Source: Paludibaculum fermentans
Lineage (GTDB): Bacteria > Acidobacteriota > Terriglobia > Bryobacterales > Bryobacteraceae
Direction of reading: 5' to 3'
DNA: 64,000 nucleotides
Assembly: GCF_015277775.1 (NCBI RefSeq)
Contig: NZ_CP063849.1
Span: 5,595,501 to 5,659,500 of the forward strand
Each line of letters starts with the position of its first letter. The stretch's first letter is position 1. The translations under genes were made by a program, and so were the position numbers. Below are positions 16,950-25,947 of this stretch, piece by piece. Below the pieces are notes generated by a model. That model was not told the origin of the DNA and searched no databases. It was given only the letters and a program-made list of their open reading frames with translations.

Positions 16950-18830
16950 CTACTGCTGCACGGTCGGGATCGAGGTGAATGCCTCGCCGCCGAAGCGCAG
17001 CCCCAGCACCGACAGGCCTGCCGCCGGTACGGAGAACTTCGCGACGCCCCGATTGCCTACCATCCCGCTCAAGCCGGGCAGACTGCGCAACAGCGCCGCA
17101 GTCTTGCCATTCGCCGGAACCGCGATGGTCGAGGTGCCGATCTGGTTGCCGCCCGCGTCCAGCACCAGCACGTTCACAAGGGCCGCCGATGCAGTGGGAT
17201 TGGCCACACCCACAGCCGTGGCGAACGCCGTATCGTCCCAAATCAAGGTGCTGGTGGGCAGCGTCGTCCCGGTCAGCGGCACAACCGCCTCCTGGTCCGC
17301 GCGTCCCTGGATGCTCTGGCGGAAGATCGCATACCCGATCACTCCGCTGGGCAGATCCACTTTCACCCAGCCCTGCGTCAGCGCGCCGGTATTGGTCGCC
17401 TCGAAGAGCGCCGTGCCGTTGGCGCTGAGGTTCAGCGTCTTCGACGTTCCGCCCGCATCCGCGACAGGCAGCGGATTCCCGTCTTCGCCCAGGAAGTTGG
17501 CCGTGACGGAGACCGGACTACCGGTCGTATTGCTGAAGTACAGCGCCGTATACCAGCCGCCGCCGAAGGCCAGTTGCGGCAACGCGAACGAGGTCCCCAC
17601 CGGAGCAGCCGTGGGAATGGAGGTGAAGGCCTCACCGCCGAACCGCAGCCCCAGCACCGACAGGCCGCCGGTAGCGATGGAGAACTTCGCCAGGCCCCGA
17701 TTGCCCGCCATGCCGGCCAAACCCGGCAGGCTGCGTAACAGCGTCGCCGTCTTGCCGTTGGCCGGAACGTCGATCGTGGAGGTACCAATCGAGTTGCCGC
17801 CCGAATCGAGCACCGTCACGTTCACCGTAACCGCGCTCGCATTCGGATTCGCCACCGCCACTGCCGTGGCAAACGCCGTATCATCCCAGATCAGGGTGCT
17901 GTCCGAGAGGCTGGTGCCCGTCAGCGGCACAACCGCCTCCTGGTCCGCGCGTCCTTGAATGCTCTGCCGGAAGATGGCATAACCGGTCACCCCATCCGGC
18001 AACTCGACCTTCACCCAGCCCTGCGTCAGCGCGCCTGTGTTCGTTGCTTCGAAGATCGCCGTGCCGCTGGGGCCGATATCCAGGGTCTTGGTCGTCCCAC
18101 CCGCATCCGGCACCGTGAGCGGACTCCCGTCCTGGCCAAAGAAACTGGCCTTCACTGAGACCGCACTGCCGGTCGTGTTGTTGAAATACAGCGCCGTATA
18201 CCACCCGCCGCCGAAGGCCAACTGCGGTAAGGCGTAAGTGGTGGTCGTCGGAGTCGAACCGGAGCCGGGTGAGACCGTCAGCGACGAGTTGTAGATGTGG
18301 TCGCCCGGATCCTCGCGCCCATTGTTGTTGGCCGCATTGCCGGCTACATAAAAGGTCACGTTGCCTACGTTGACGTCAGCCGGCGGAGTCCAGAGAACAT
18401 CCCAGGTGCCGGAGTTGGACGTGCCCTGATAGGTACCCGTTGACGTGTGTGTGATGAACTGGATCCCGGCGGAGCTGACCTTCCGGGTATTCGTGGAGTC
18501 CGCCACCACCAGCGTCCCCGCGCTCTGGTTGGCATCCGAAGCCAGCCGGGGGGAGATTTCGAAACCCCAGCGTCGCGCTGTCGGATCCGCCAATGTGATC
18601 CGCAAGCGGAGTTGCTGCCCTGGCGTCCAGTGGCTGGCGTCCACCAGTTCCACCTTCACGCTGCCGGTACCGCTATTGGCCACGCCTCCATGACAATCCG
18701 TACAGATTCCATCCCCAGGAGCGCCCGTGACAAACGTCGGAGCGCCCGTGCTATTTGCCAACAAGGAAGCGCCAAAAATTACGGCGCAAATTGACAGTTT
18801 TGTAGTGATTTGAATTTTCCCCATCCTCAT
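16950..18830 (-). CDS. Exported CxxCH protein with Reeler-like domain and duplicated C-terminal module
   Basis: A 626-residue exported protein. After the signal peptide, GDGICTDCHGG holds a single CxxCH (C43, C46, H47), a possible c-heme site. Residues about 55-185 form a beta domain (VDASHWTPGQQLRLRITL, then ARRWGFEISPRL, then FYVAGNAAN) of the Reelin-N/choice-of-anchor type. The rest is two tandem copies of a 216-residue beta module, each starting ALPQLAFGGGWYTALYF and ending GGEAFTSIPT. The copies are nearly identical over long stretches. It is probably secreted or surface bound. The paralog at 18867 precedes it by 36 bases, so they are likely cotranscribed. Function is unknown. Confidence 0.65.
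   Translation of the reverse strand: MRMGKIQITTKLSICAVIFGASLLANSTGAPTFVTGAPGDGICTDCHGGVANSGTGSVKVELVDASHWTPGQQLRLRITLADPTARRWGFEISPRLASDANQSAGTLVVADSTNTRKVSSAGIQFITHTSTGTYQGTSNSGTWDVLWTPPADVNVGNVTFYVAGNAANNNGREDPGDHIYNSSLTVSPGSGSTPTTTTYALPQLAFGGGWYTALYFNNTTGSAVSVKASFFGQDGSPLTVPDAGGTTKTLDIGPSGTAIFEATNTGALTQGWVKVELPDGVTGYAIFRQSIQGRADQEAVVPLTGTSLSDSTLIWDDTAFATAVAVANPNASAVTVNVTVLDSGGNSIGTSTIDVPANGKTATLLRSLPGLAGMAGNRGLAKFSIATGGLSVLGLRFGGEAFTSIPTAAPVGTSFALPQLAFGGGWYTALYFSNTTGSPVSVTANFLGEDGNPLPVADAGGTSKTLNLSANGTALFEATNTGALTQGWVKVDLPSGVIGYAIFRQSIQGRADQEAVVPLTGTTLPTSTLIWDDTAFATAVGVANPTASAALVNVLVLDAGGNQIGTSTIAVPANGKTAALLRSLPGLSGMVGNRGVAKFSVPAAGLSVLGLRFGGEAFTSIPTVQQ
16953..18248 (-). repeat. Tandem duplication, 648-bp period, inside the CxxCH gene
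   Basis: Two adjacent in-frame copies, about 16953-17600 and 17601-18248, have equivalent points offset by exactly 648 bases (for example GAGGTGAA at 16972 and 17620). Long segments such as GCAGCCCCAGCACCGACAGG occur in both copies. Differences are scattered, so the duplication is not brand new. Confidence 0.85.
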
Positions 18831-18866
18831 GTCGATAGAAACCCGGATGCATATTTTTGGTTTTGG

Positions 18867-20096
18867 TTACTTATCGGTTGAGGGAATCGCACTGAACGAC
18901 GTAGTTCCAACGCGGAAACCCGCCACCGAGAAACTGCCGGACTCCACCGTGAGTACAACCGTCCCACGATTGCCCGTGGCGGCCGTGAACTCCGGTATGT
19001 CCTTCAGGTTTACTTCCAGTTTAGTTTTGGCGGGCAGAGCGATGCTGGAACTAGCCACGGCTTGACCGCCAGGATCCGCCAGGGTCAAACGCACTGTGGT
19101 GTTTTCTGACCCGGGGTTGCTGAGCGAAAGCTGAGTCGTGAGCGTCGTATCGTCCCACGCCAGCGTACTGCTTTTGACGCCGGGCGAGGAGAAATTGAGT
19201 ACAGTTTCCATCGCCGGCTGGTCCGGCGGAGACTTCGTGAGAACGGCATAGCCGGACACACCGTCCGGCAGCACAAGCGAGGCATAGCCTTCGGTCAGCG
19301 CGCCGCCGGCGGGCGCTTCGATCACCGCGCTGCCGTGCGCCGCCAGGTCCACTGTGGGCGCGGCGCCTCCAGGCACCCCGCTGGAGGGCGTACCATCGTT
19401 GCCCGTAAAGAAAACAAGAATCTTCGCCGCCGAGTCCGTGGTGTTATACAGATACAGCTTCGAGGACCAGTTCTCTCCGAACACAAACCTGGGCACAATG
19501 CGGTTCACCGTCGGCGCGGGCGTCGTTGGGTTGCTGGCCGCTGGCGAGACCGCGAGCGTCGTCGTATAGATCTTGTCGCCCGTATCGGGCTGGTTGTTTC
19601 CGTTGGCCGCGTTGCCGGCCGCGTAGAAGGTCACTTCCCCGGCGGATGCGCTGTCTGGTGGAGTCCACAGCAGTTCCCACGTGGACGAACCAGTGGTCCC
19701 CAGCTTGGTACCCACCAGGGTGTGCGTCACAAACTGGATGCCCCCGCCGCCGTTGTTCAGCCTGGTATTCGTCGTGTCGGCCAGCGCGAATGTCCCAGCC
19801 CCGGAGTTCGGATCCGAGCTCAGGCGCGCCGTGACGTTGAAGCCCCAGCGCCGCGCCTGCGGATCGGCTAGCGTGACCCGTAGCCGTACCTGCTGTCCCG
19901 GTGTCCAGGTTGCGGCATCCACCATCGCCACGGTCAGCTTGCCGGCGCCCGTATTGATGTTCCCACCATGGCAATCCGTACAGATGCCGTCCCCCGGCGC
20001 GTTCGTCGTGAACATCGGCGCCCCGTTCACCTCGGCCCACAGCGACGCACCCAGCATCGCCGAACACACTAATAACTGAATTGCCCTGCGGCCCAT
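18867..20096 (-). CDS. Exported CxxCH protein with Reeler-like domain (paralog)
   Basis: A 409-residue paralog of the next gene with the same plan: signal peptide, GDGICTDCHGG single CxxCH, Reeler-like domain (WTPGQQVRLRVTLADPQARRWGF, FYAAGNAAN), then one copy of a C-terminal beta module diverged from the 216-residue repeat (STLAWDDTTLTTQLSLSNPG compares with STLIWDDTAFATAVAVANPN). It is presumably exported and may bind one heme if the maturation system acts on it. The two genes probably arose by duplication. Function is unknown. Confidence 0.65.
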   Translation of the reverse strand: MGRRAIQLLVCSAMLGASLWAEVNGAPMFTTNAPGDGICTDCHGGNINTGAGKLTVAMVDAATWTPGQQVRLRVTLADPQARRWGFNVTARLSSDPNSGAGTFALADTTNTRLNNGGGGIQFVTHTLVGTKLGTTGSSTWELLWTPPDSASAGEVTFYAAGNAANGNNQPDTGDKIYTTTLAVSPAASNPTTPAPTVNRIVPRFVFGENWSSKLYLYNTTDSAAKILVFFTGNDGTPSSGVPGGAAPTVDLAAHGSAVIEAPAGGALTEGYASLVLPDGVSGYAVLTKSPPDQPAMETVLNFSSPGVKSSTLAWDDTTLTTQLSLSNPGSENTTVRLTLADPGGQAVASSSIALPAKTKLEVNLKDIPEFTAATGNRGTVVLTVESGSFSVAGFRVGTTSFSAIPSTDK

Positions 20097-20181
20097 TTTG
20101 TTTCTTCACCCTTTCTGCGCTCCAGGGACCTTTCCGGCGTCCCCGCGAAAGCATCTATCCTGTGGGGTAGGACAAATGCTC

Positions 20182-20195
20182 GTTCCAGGTGGAAC
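20182..20195. promoter_or_regulatory. 14-bp palindrome in a divergent intergenic region
   Basis: GTTCCAGGTGGAAC has perfect 6-base arms with a 2-base centre. It lies between the leftward CxxCH gene (start 20096) and the rightward isomerase gene (start 20232), at a position suited to a repressor site. The regulator is unknown. Confidence 0.3.
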
Positions 20196-20231
20196 AGCTA
20201 TCCTCCGCGGACGCTTTCAGGAGACGCTCAC

Positions 20232-21254
20232 ATGCCCAACGCCTTGCCCCCCATGAAGCTGGGGCTCAACACATACTGTCTGCGCGCGCTGCGCTGGAAC
20301 GATGCCCAGTTGCTCGACTACACGGCGTCGCTCAAGCTGGATGCCGTCTTCCTGCAGGACTCCCTGGACCCCAAAGCGATGGATCCCGCCCACTGGAAAG
20401 AGGTCCGCGCGCAAAGCGAGCGGCTCGGCCTGCACCTGGAAACCGGCGGCGGCGGCATCATGCCCCGCACCGCCGACCAGTTCCAGCCGGCCGTTGCCTC
20501 CCTGCTCAAGAACGTTGAACGCGCCAAGGCCATGGGCTCTCCTTACATGCGCGGAGTGCTGGCCAGCGAGCGCGCGGCCTTCCCGCCCGGCCCCGTCGAG
20601 CAGCACATGGAGACGGCGGTCAAACTCCTGAAGGCCGTCCGGTCGCAGGTGATGGACGCCGGGATGAAGATCATCATCGAGGTCCACAAGGACCTGCTCG
20701 CCTGGGAACTGAAGCAGGTGGTGGAAGCCGCGGGCAAGGAGTTCGTGGGTGTCTACATGGATACTGGCAACCCGGTCTTTGTCCTGGAACACCCCATGAC
20801 GACCCTGGAGACCCTCGCGCCCCACATCTGCTGCCTGCACCTGCGCGACTCCGTCGTTTACGAAACGCCGCGCGGCGTCGCCGTTCAGTGGGTGCCGCTC
20901 GGGGAAGGGGTGGTGGATTTCAAAGCCATCATGGCGCGAGCCCGTGAGCTCTGCCCGAATGTCTACGTCTACATCAAGCCCATCACCGGGCGTCCACCCG
21001 CCATCCTGCCTTACCTGGAACCCGGCTTCTGGAAGATGTATCCCGACATGCGTGGCTCCGACCTGGCTCGTTTTCTTGCCCTCGCCCGCCAGGGCCACCC
21101 CTACGAAGGCCACGTCGTCATCGAAGACGTGCCGGGCCGTCCTGTACCGCCCGAGTTCGTCGAGGCCCTGAAGTTCCAGCAGAAGGAGCACATGGAACGC
21201 AGCGTCGAATACGGCAAGAAGGTGCTCGATCTCGGCGTGCGCTGGCGAGGATAG
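20232..21254 (+). CDS. TIM-barrel sugar phosphate isomerase/epimerase-like protein
   Basis: A 340-residue member of the AP-endonuclease-2/xylose-isomerase-like TIM-barrel superfamily. Barrel-strand motifs are visible: KLGLNTYC at the start, LHLETGGGG, IIIEVHKDLL with a probable metal-binding Glu, GVYMDTGNPV with Asp, and HLRDSVV with His. Such enzymes isomerise or epimerise sugars and inositols with a divalent metal. AGGAGA lies eight bases upstream of the ATG. The acyltransferase gene starts 6 bases after the stop, then Gfo/Idh/MocA and VOC genes follow, so this is a likely carbohydrate-modifying operon. Confidence 0.75.
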   Translation: MPNALPPMKLGLNTYCLRALRWNDAQLLDYTASLKLDAVFLQDSLDPKAMDPAHWKEVRAQSERLGLHLETGGGGIMPRTADQFQPAVASLLKNVERAKAMGSPYMRGVLASERAAFPPGPVEQHMETAVKLLKAVRSQVMDAGMKIIIEVHKDLLAWELKQVVEAAGKEFVGVYMDTGNPVFVLEHPMTTLETLAPHICCLHLRDSVVYETPRGVAVQWVPLGEGVVDFKAIMARARELCPNVYVYIKPITGRPPAILPYLEPGFWKMYPDMRGSDLARFLALARQGHPYEGHVVIEDVPGRPVPPEFVEALKFQQKEHMERSVEYGKKVLDLGVRWRG

Positions 21255-21260
21255 CAAGTA

Positions 21261-22343
21261 GTGCCCGAGCCGTTGTCAGCCCGCCGCATCCCCGAACTCG
21301 ATGGTGTGCGCGGGCTGGCCATCCTGTTGGTGCTGGCCGTCCACTTCGGCCTCACCGCCAATCCGCCGGAGCCGCTCTATTCCCTGCTGCGCCTGGGCTG
21401 GAGCGGCGTCGACCTCTTCTTCGTCCTCTCCGGCTTCCTCATCACCGGAATCCTGCTGGATACCGCCGGATCGCCCAACTACTTCCGCGCCTTCTACGCC
21501 CGCCGCGCGCTGCGCATCTTCCCCCTCTACTACATCTACATTGCGGCGTTCTTCTTCGCGGTCCTGCCCCTGGCCCATGCGCTGAACCGCCCCGTGCCGC
21601 CCGGCCCGGCCCAGGGCTGGTACTGGCTTTACCTTTCGAACTGGCGCAGCGCCCTCGGCCCAGACTATGCCTTCCTCAGCCACCTCTGGTCCCTTTCCAT
21701 TGAGGAGCAGTTCTACCTCGCCTGGCCGCCGCTGGTGCTCTGGCTGGGCCGGCGCCGCCTGCCGTGGCTCTGCGGACTCCTGATCGCCGCCGCGCCCCTG
21801 TTGCGCTTCGCCTGGCGCGTCCATCCTTACTCGCCCGAGTTCCTCTATCGACTCACGCCATTCCGCGTCGACACCCTCGCCTGGGGCGCGCTGCTGGCCG
21901 TGATCGTCAGGAACGAAGCGGGACTCCAACGGCTCCTCCGCTGGGCACCACCCCTAGCCGGAGCGGCAGCGGCCGGCCTCACGGCAATCTTCGTCGTCTT
22001 CGGGACGAAGAACTCGCAACCCGTCGTGGCGGTCGCGGGCTACACTCTCTTTGGAATTCTGTACTTATTCGTAGTTCTAGCCGGCTTCCGTGGTTGGCGG
22101 CCGCTCCGCTCCACGCTGCTGCGCACGTTCGGCAAGTACAGCTACGGCGTCTATGTCCTGCATTTTCCGTTGGTCGGCTACTTCTACCTGGCCATGGAGC
22201 CAGCCGCCCGCGTCATCGGAGCAGTGCCCGCGGCCTTCGTGGGCTTCCTGCTCGGCTCAGCCATCGCCCTGGGGCTGGCCCGCCTCTCCTGGCTGCTGCT
22301 GGAACAGCGTTTCCTGGCTTGGAAGGACCGCTTCCAGGCGTGA
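21261..22343 (+). CDS. Acyltransferase family 3 (OafA/YrhL-type) membrane protein
   Basis: A 360-residue integral membrane acyltransferase that would transfer acyl (often acetyl) groups to carbohydrates on the periplasmic face. The N-terminal signature IPELDGVRGLAILLVLAVHFG contains the conserved His, and GVDLFFVLSGFLITGILL follows. About ten membrane helices fill the rest, with RALRIFPLYY and SLSIEEQFYLAWP as further family motifs. The GTG start at 21261 lies 6 bases from the preceding gene. There is no C-terminal SGNH domain. Confidence 0.88.
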   Translation: MPEPLSARRIPELDGVRGLAILLVLAVHFGLTANPPEPLYSLLRLGWSGVDLFFVLSGFLITGILLDTAGSPNYFRAFYARRALRIFPLYYIYIAAFFFAVLPLAHALNRPVPPGPAQGWYWLYLSNWRSALGPDYAFLSHLWSLSIEEQFYLAWPPLVLWLGRRRLPWLCGLLIAAAPLLRFAWRVHPYSPEFLYRLTPFRVDTLAWGALLAVIVRNEAGLQRLLRWAPPLAGAAAAGLTAIFVVFGTKNSQPVVAVAGYTLFGILYLFVVLAGFRGWRPLRSTLLRTFGKYSYGVYVLHFPLVGYFYLAMEPAARVIGAVPAAFVGFLLGSAIALGLARLSWLLLEQRFLAWKDRFQA

Positions 22344-22385
22344 TATCGTGCTTCTGGGATTATCATTTTTTAGCGAGGTATTGTC

Positions 22386-23675
22386 ATGAGCTCCGTCTCT
22401 CGCCGTCATTTTTTCCAAGGCGCCGTACTGGCCGCCTCCGCCACCCGCGTCATGGGCGCCAACGACAAGGTCAACGTCGGCATCATCGGCCTGGGCGGTC
22501 GTGGCAACGACCACCAGTCGAACTACATGCAGATTCCCGAGGCGCGCATCGCGGGCCTCTGCGACGTCAATCAGGCCGCCCGCGAGCGCTCGCAAACCCG
22601 TCTCACCAACGCCTCCCTCGAGAAGGCCGCCGAGTACGACGACATGCGCAAGATGTTCGCCGATAAGAACATCGACGCCGTCTCCATCGCCACCCCCAAC
22701 CACTGGCACGCGCTGGCCACCATCTGGGCCTGCCAGGCCGGCAAGGACGTCTACTGCGAGAAGCCGGCGAGCCACAACATCCACGAGAGCCGCGCCATGG
22801 TGGCTGTAGCCCGCAAAACCGCCCGCATGGTCCAGATCGGCTCGCAGAGCCGCAGCACGCCCTACAAGATGCACGCCATGCAGATGCTGCATCAGGGCGT
22901 GATCGGTAAGCTCTACATGGCCAAAGGCCTGTGTTACAAACGCCGCAAGAGCATCGGCAAGGCGCCCGTCACCCCGGTTCCGGCCGGCATCGACTGGAGC
23001 CAGTTCCTCGGGCCCGCCCCCCTGCGCGACTTCACCATGAACCGCTACAAGTACAACTGGCATTGGTTCTGGGATACCGGCAACGGCGACATCGGCAACC
23101 AGGGCGTCCACGAGATGGACATCTGCCGCTGGGGCCTGGGCGAAGTCACCTGGCCCGAATCCACCTCGTCGACCGGCGGCAAGTACGCTTACGACGACGA
23201 CCAGGAGACGCCGAACACCCAGCTCGCGTCCATGCAATACCCTGGCATGGAGATTGTCTTCGAGGTTCGCGGCCTGCTCACGGGTCCCGAAGGCGGCCAA
23301 CCTGTCGGCAACTACGCCGTCGGCAACCTGTTCTATGGCGACGAAGGCTGGATGTGGGTGGACTCCACCGGCTTCCAGATCTATCGGGGCGAGAAGAGCG
23401 AGAAGACGTACGAAGAGAAAGCCGAGCGCGGGCCCGACGGCACCATCGCTCACATGAAGAACTTCCTCGCCGCCTGCCGCAGCCGGAATTACAAGGAACT
23501 GCATGCCGAAATCGAGATCGGCGCCATGTCCGCTTCGCTGTGCCACCTGGCCAACATCAGCTACCGCGTGAAGCACACCATCAAGTGGAACGCTGCCGGC
23601 ATGAACTTCGGCGCCGACGCCGCGGCCAACGAACTACTGACGCGCAAGTACCGCGCGCCTTACGTCGTCGCTTAA
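22386..23675 (+). CDS. Tat-exported Gfo/Idh/MocA oxidoreductase
   Basis: A 429-residue NAD(P)-dependent oxidoreductase. The Tat signal is SRRHFFQGAVLAASATRVMG. The Rossmann motif is VGIIGLGGRGNDH, followed by the family motif CEKPASHNI (catalytic Lys) and WHWFWDTGNGDIGNQGVHEMDICRW in the C-terminal domain. Such exported forms are abundant in Acidobacteriota and Planctomycetota and act on sugars or their derivatives. GCGAGG lies ten bases before the ATG. The exact substrate is not inferable. Confidence 0.85.
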   Translation: MSSVSRRHFFQGAVLAASATRVMGANDKVNVGIIGLGGRGNDHQSNYMQIPEARIAGLCDVNQAARERSQTRLTNASLEKAAEYDDMRKMFADKNIDAVSIATPNHWHALATIWACQAGKDVYCEKPASHNIHESRAMVAVARKTARMVQIGSQSRSTPYKMHAMQMLHQGVIGKLYMAKGLCYKRRKSIGKAPVTPVPAGIDWSQFLGPAPLRDFTMNRYKYNWHWFWDTGNGDIGNQGVHEMDICRWGLGEVTWPESTSSTGGKYAYDDDQETPNTQLASMQYPGMEIVFEVRGLLTGPEGGQPVGNYAVGNLFYGDEGWMWVDSTGFQIYRGEKSEKTYEEKAERGPDGTIAHMKNFLAACRSRNYKELHAEIEIGAMSASLCHLANISYRVKHTIKWNAAGMNFGADAAANELLTRKYRAPYVVA

Positions 23676-23732
23676 ACCGTACGCCCAGCTCCGGGTTGGG
23701 TGGATCCGCCATGCGGATATGATGGAGATGCC

Positions 23733-24107
23733 ATGATCCTAGGCATTGAACATACCGCTATCGCATCCCCTGACCCGGCTGCCTTGGCCCAGTGGTACGT
23801 AGATACCCTCGGCTTCGTCATCAACTATCGCGGCAGCACCGCCTTCTTCGTCAAAGCCCCCAACGGCACGATGATCGAGATCATCCCCGCCGAAGGCGAC
23901 CGCGGCGGGAACACCCTCAAAACGCCCGGCCTGCGCCACCTGGCCCTCACCGTCGGCGACTTCGAAGCCGCCCTGGCCGAACTCCGCGCCAAGAACGTCC
24001 ATTTCCTCAGCGAACCCAGCGAGAGCAAGGGCAACAAGGTCGTCTTCTTCACTGATCCCGAGGGGAACATTCTCCACCTGCTCTACCGGGCGACGCCTCT
24101 CGCCTGA
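23733..24107 (+). CDS. VOC (glyoxalase/dioxygenase-fold) protein
   Basis: A 124-residue vicinal-oxygen-chelate protein with two beta-alpha-beta-beta-beta units. Likely metal ligands are H in IEHTAIASPD, E in MIEIIPAE, H in LRHLALTVGD and E in DPEGNILHLL. The start is taken at ATG 23733 (MILGIEH), where the domain begins; TATGAT at 23718-23723 is a candidate -10, which would make the leader very short. Reaction unknown (glyoxalase, fosfomycin-resistance and dioxygenase families share the fold). Confidence 0.8.
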   Translation: MILGIEHTAIASPDPAALAQWYVDTLGFVINYRGSTAFFVKAPNGTMIEIIPAEGDRGGNTLKTPGLRHLALTVGDFEAALAELRAKNVHFLSEPSESKGNKVVFFTDPEGNILHLLYRATPLA

Positions 24108-24128
24108 TTCACTCGCCAGTTCTGGATC

Positions 24129-24149
24129 GGAGCCGGCTCAACCGGCTCC
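24129..24149 (+). terminator. Hairpin after the VOC gene
   Basis: GGAGCCGG and CCGGCTCC form an 8-bp perfect stem with a 5-base loop, 21 bases after the VOC stop. No T-run follows, so termination is plausible but not certain. Confidence 0.45.
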
Positions 24150-24437
24150 GCCCTCCGGGAAATCACCGGCCGCACAGACCGCACTGTCCCGTTTTGTGTC
24201 ACCCACCCCCCTGACTGTTCCAATCCGAATCACTCCCCAGAATTGACGCTTGCTTCGCCGGAAAACTGGATCCTCCACGATTTCAACCACTTGGAGCAAA
24301 ACCTGGCATTGGCAATCGACGTGTAATAGAAAGGAGCAACCCCCTCAGGTCACATCGGGAACGGGACGGGTTCTCCACTTCAAGACCGTGACCTGATCCA
24401 GGACACTCGACAGGTTTGCCGGGTTCCTCCGATGATG

Positions 24438-24473
24438 CGGCGGCCAGCGTACCTTCCTCCTCGCTGGCCGCCG
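24438..24473 (-). terminator. 12-bp hairpin downstream of the radical SAM gene
   Basis: CGGCGGCCAGCG (24438-24449) pairs perfectly with CGCTGGCCGCCG (24462-24473) across a 12-base loop. It lies 50 bases past the stop of the leftward radical SAM gene. It lacks a T-run and may be an RNA-stabilising or rho-assisted end. Confidence 0.4.
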
Positions 24474-24522
24474 TACCCATTTCCAGCGCAGGTTCAGTGC
24501 TTGCCGCACCACACGAATGGGA

Positions 24523-25947
24523 CTACCGGCCCAGCAGCCGCCTCACCCTCGACGCCAACCGCACCAGCCAGAAACTGCGATACCGGGCGAACTCCGCCTC
24601 CAACTCGCGAAAATCGGCGATCGCCTTTTCCGCCTTTGCCTCCAGGTGGTCGATCTGCGATTGACCGGCGGTCAGGAGTACGTCGCTCTGCTCCAACTTC
24701 CACCGGGTGGCCGCTACCTGGGCCCTGACGAGCGGCAGCACGCCCGGCGTCTCAGGAAGCGGCGACGGACCGGACGCTGACGCCAGCAACGCCAGCCGCT
24801 CCCCATCGACGGCCCGATCCTCCACACGCGCCTTTCCGTGCCCTTCCCGCCATCCGCAGAACTGGGCCGAGCACCCGGAGCTCAGATACCGGCCCGCGAT
24901 CATGTCGCTCCGCTTCGCCATCGCCGCCGGAGAATTCCACAGCGCCGAGAGCGAGGCCGCGTAGAGGTTGCCAATCGGTTTCGCGATGAAGCACACATGC
25001 GCGTCGCCGTTCTCCGCTACAAACAGGGTCGTCCACGGATTCGGGCACAGCTCGAACGCGCCCTCCGACAGACCGTCGCTATCCGGATAGAGGCCCAGCC
25101 GCCCCTCCTCCAGGAACGCCGTCTCCAGCCCGTGGCTCTCGAACAGGGATTGCAGCCCGGTGACGCGCAGCGTCCGGAAGACCTGCCGGTGAACGGGCAA
25201 GGCCGACTTCAGAATGGCGTGCAACTCTTTCACCTCGCCCCCGTCCCGGATCACTTCGTCCGCTTCCAGCGTCGGATGCCTGGCGGTGTTTTCCGTGGAG
25301 AGCTCCATCGTCTGCAGCGTCACGTCCGCCATGCCGTGCTCCGCCATCAGTTCCAGATATTGGGTGATCTCCCGGAAGTTCGACCGCATGATGACGAAGA
25401 ACGAATCCAGATAGGGAGTTTCACTCTCCAGCCGCAGCTTCCAACTCCGGATCCGGTCGATGTTCGCCAGCACCTGGTCCAGATCCGCCCCGCGCCGCAG
25501 ACGGTTGTAGGTCGCCCGGGTCCCGCCGTCGATGGAAACCGTGATGTTGACGAACGGTCCGCGCACCAGCCGCTCGGCCCACCCCTCGTCCAGCAATGTT
25601 CCGTTCGTGCTGATACTGATCAGCTTACGCTCCACCAGCCCCGTGACGTCGCCGATCAGTTCGCTGAATCCGCGCATCGCCAGGACCTCTCCACCCTGGA
25701 TCCGCAGCGTGGACAGGTAAGGATAAAAGGCCATCAATTCGCGCCGCAGTTCGATCCCAATCTCCGCCGGCCGCAACAGATTGGCGCCGTTTTTTGCCTG
25801 ATAGCAGTGAAGGCAGTCGATATTGCAGGCATTGCCCAGAACGAGCCCCAGGCAACGCGGCCGGCTGTAGAGATAGACCTGCCCCTGCTCATACTCCAAC
25901 TGGCTGAGACGCAGATTCTGCCGGTATTCCCGATCGGGGTCGATCAT
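24523..25947 (-). CDS. Radical SAM/SPASM protein with coiled-coil tail
   Basis: A 474-residue radical SAM enzyme. The 4Fe-4S motif is CNIDCLHC (CxxxCxxC) near residue 40, followed by the core strands LRIQGGEVLAM and ISISTNGTLL. A C-terminal twitch/SPASM-like region supplies further Cys (CPNPWTTLF, VCFIAKPIGNL, GCSAQFCGW). The last 90 residues form a coiled coil (IDHLEAKAEKAIADFRELEAEF) ending in a basic patch (RLASRVRRLLGR). That tail resembles those in polysaccharide or peptide modification clusters and may tether the enzyme to a partner or membrane. An adjacent in-frame GTG at 25950 is the other start. No precursor peptide is evident. It is divergent from the giant exported protein gene. 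Confidence 0.78.
   Translation of the reverse strand: MIDPDREYRQNLRLSQLEYEQGQVYLYSRPRCLGLVLGNACNIDCLHCYQAKNGANLLRPAEIGIELRRELMAFYPYLSTLRIQGGEVLAMRGFSELIGDVTGLVERKLISISTNGTLLDEGWAERLVRGPFVNITVSIDGGTRATYNRLRRGADLDQVLANIDRIRSWKLRLESETPYLDSFFVIMRSNFREITQYLELMAEHGMADVTLQTMELSTENTARHPTLEADEVIRDGGEVKELHAILKSALPVHRQVFRTLRVTGLQSLFESHGLETAFLEEGRLGLYPDSDGLSEGAFELCPNPWTTLFVAENGDAHVCFIAKPIGNLYAASLSALWNSPAAMAKRSDMIAGRYLSSGCSAQFCGWREGHGKARVEDRAVDGERLALLASASGPSPLPETPGVLPLVRAQVAATRWKLEQSDVLLTAGQSQIDHLEAKAEKAIADFRELEAEFARYRSFWLVRLASRVRRLLGR

Larger units (their letters stand above)
24108..24522. other. Gene-free interval with two strong hairpins
   Basis: This 415-base convergent interval shows no convincing gene. 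It contains two hairpins, given as separate entries, and an AAAGGAG with no start codon behind it. A 65-codon leftward frame from 24480 has no ribosome binding site and no recognisable content. Confidence 0.6.

Noticed and set aside
22257-23576. A 439-codon leftward frame across the Gfo/Idh/MocA gene
   Set aside because: Low-information composition rich in Val, Asp, Gly and Ala, and it is antisense to a well-recognised enzyme.
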